IMG/VR virus record: IMGVR_UViG_3300029787_000023
Location: 1 to 64,000 of that record
Direction: 5' to 3' (one strand)
DNA length: 64,000 bases
Source of the DNA: a virus
Below the pieces are notes generated by a model. It worked only from the letters and a program-made list of their open reading frames with translations, did not search any database and had not been told where the DNA came from. The position numbers were made by a program, and so were the translations under genes. Positions 63,998 through 64,000 of the stretch are shown in pieces. Position 1 is the stretch's first letter. Every line of letters starts with the position of its first letter.

Positions 63998-64000
63998 CAG

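Noticed and set aside
1-64000. Circular closure across the window ends
   Set aside because: The left partial gene can be read on into the right edge for about 20 codons, but this would overlap another gene. A window of exactly 64000 bases suggests a cut, so no closure is claimed.
1-64000. CRISPR array, tRNA or integrase
   Set aside because: No regularly spaced repeats, cloverleaf candidates or recombinase motifs were found by reading.

Overview
The window is part of a tailed double-stranded DNA phage genome (Caudoviricetes). It holds a large terminase, portal, major capsid protein, short-tail-type neck and nozzle proteins, tail fibres and a complete phage replication module. No integrase, ribosomal RNA, tRNA or bacterial housekeeping gene was seen. 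Adaptor- and nozzle-like proteins, no sheath, tube or tape-measure gene, and four very large inner-virion-type proteins in a row suggest a podovirus-like particle. A putative lipoprotein beside small membrane coiled-coil proteins in the lysis region suggests a Gram-negative host. The host cannot be named from sequence alone. The first gene runs off the left edge, so the genome probably extends beyond the window.

Layout. (1) 1-822: a leftward partial gene and a palindrome-rich non-coding region, then a rightward small regulator-like gene (823-1368). (2) 1371-10167, leftward: a head-assembly and packaging operon read from 10167 down. It contains TerL, portal, many very basic small proteins, a DUF5824-like protein, an HNH protein, a Cys-rich protein, a YkuD-like (L,D-transpeptidase-fold) lysin candidate, zinc-ribbon proteins and a scaffold-like protein. 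(3) 10221-18944, rightward: major capsid protein, decoration-like protein, neck and nozzle proteins, two fibre-like proteins. (4) 18984-37887: four inner-virion proteins of 260, 1244, 1126 and 3669 residues. The last has one intact zincin motif (HELVH) and one degenerate zincin-like domain. (5) 37929-43918: tail fibre with a 105-residue tandem repeat, small structural proteins and a lysis-type cluster of tiny membrane proteins. (6) 44059-44349: a leftward HTH repressor with an operator-like promoter, divergent from the replication module. (7) 44451-57006: SNF2-like helicase, Cas4-like nuclease, Sak4-like ATPase, SSB-like protein, UDG-PolA fusion, SMC-like ATPase, DUF927 helicase, zinc ribbons. 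(8) 57003-63997: a DNA hypermodification region with DpdA (rightward), QueE and QueC (leftward), a Mom-like acetyltransferase and many small early-type proteins, one carrying an RNA polymerase alpha-CTD-like domain.

How they fit. QueE and QueC would convert a host-derived intermediate to preQ0, and DpdA would exchange it for guanine in phage DNA. A Mom-like GNAT protein lies in the same block. A truncated copy of that GNAT family appears fused to the C-terminus of DpdA, which is the most unusual thing in the window. The promoter of the Mom-like gene and the promoter of the HTH repressor share a near-identical 16-bp operator over the -35 box, which suggests the repressor controls the modification block. 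The giant inner-virion proteins would be ejected with the DNA.
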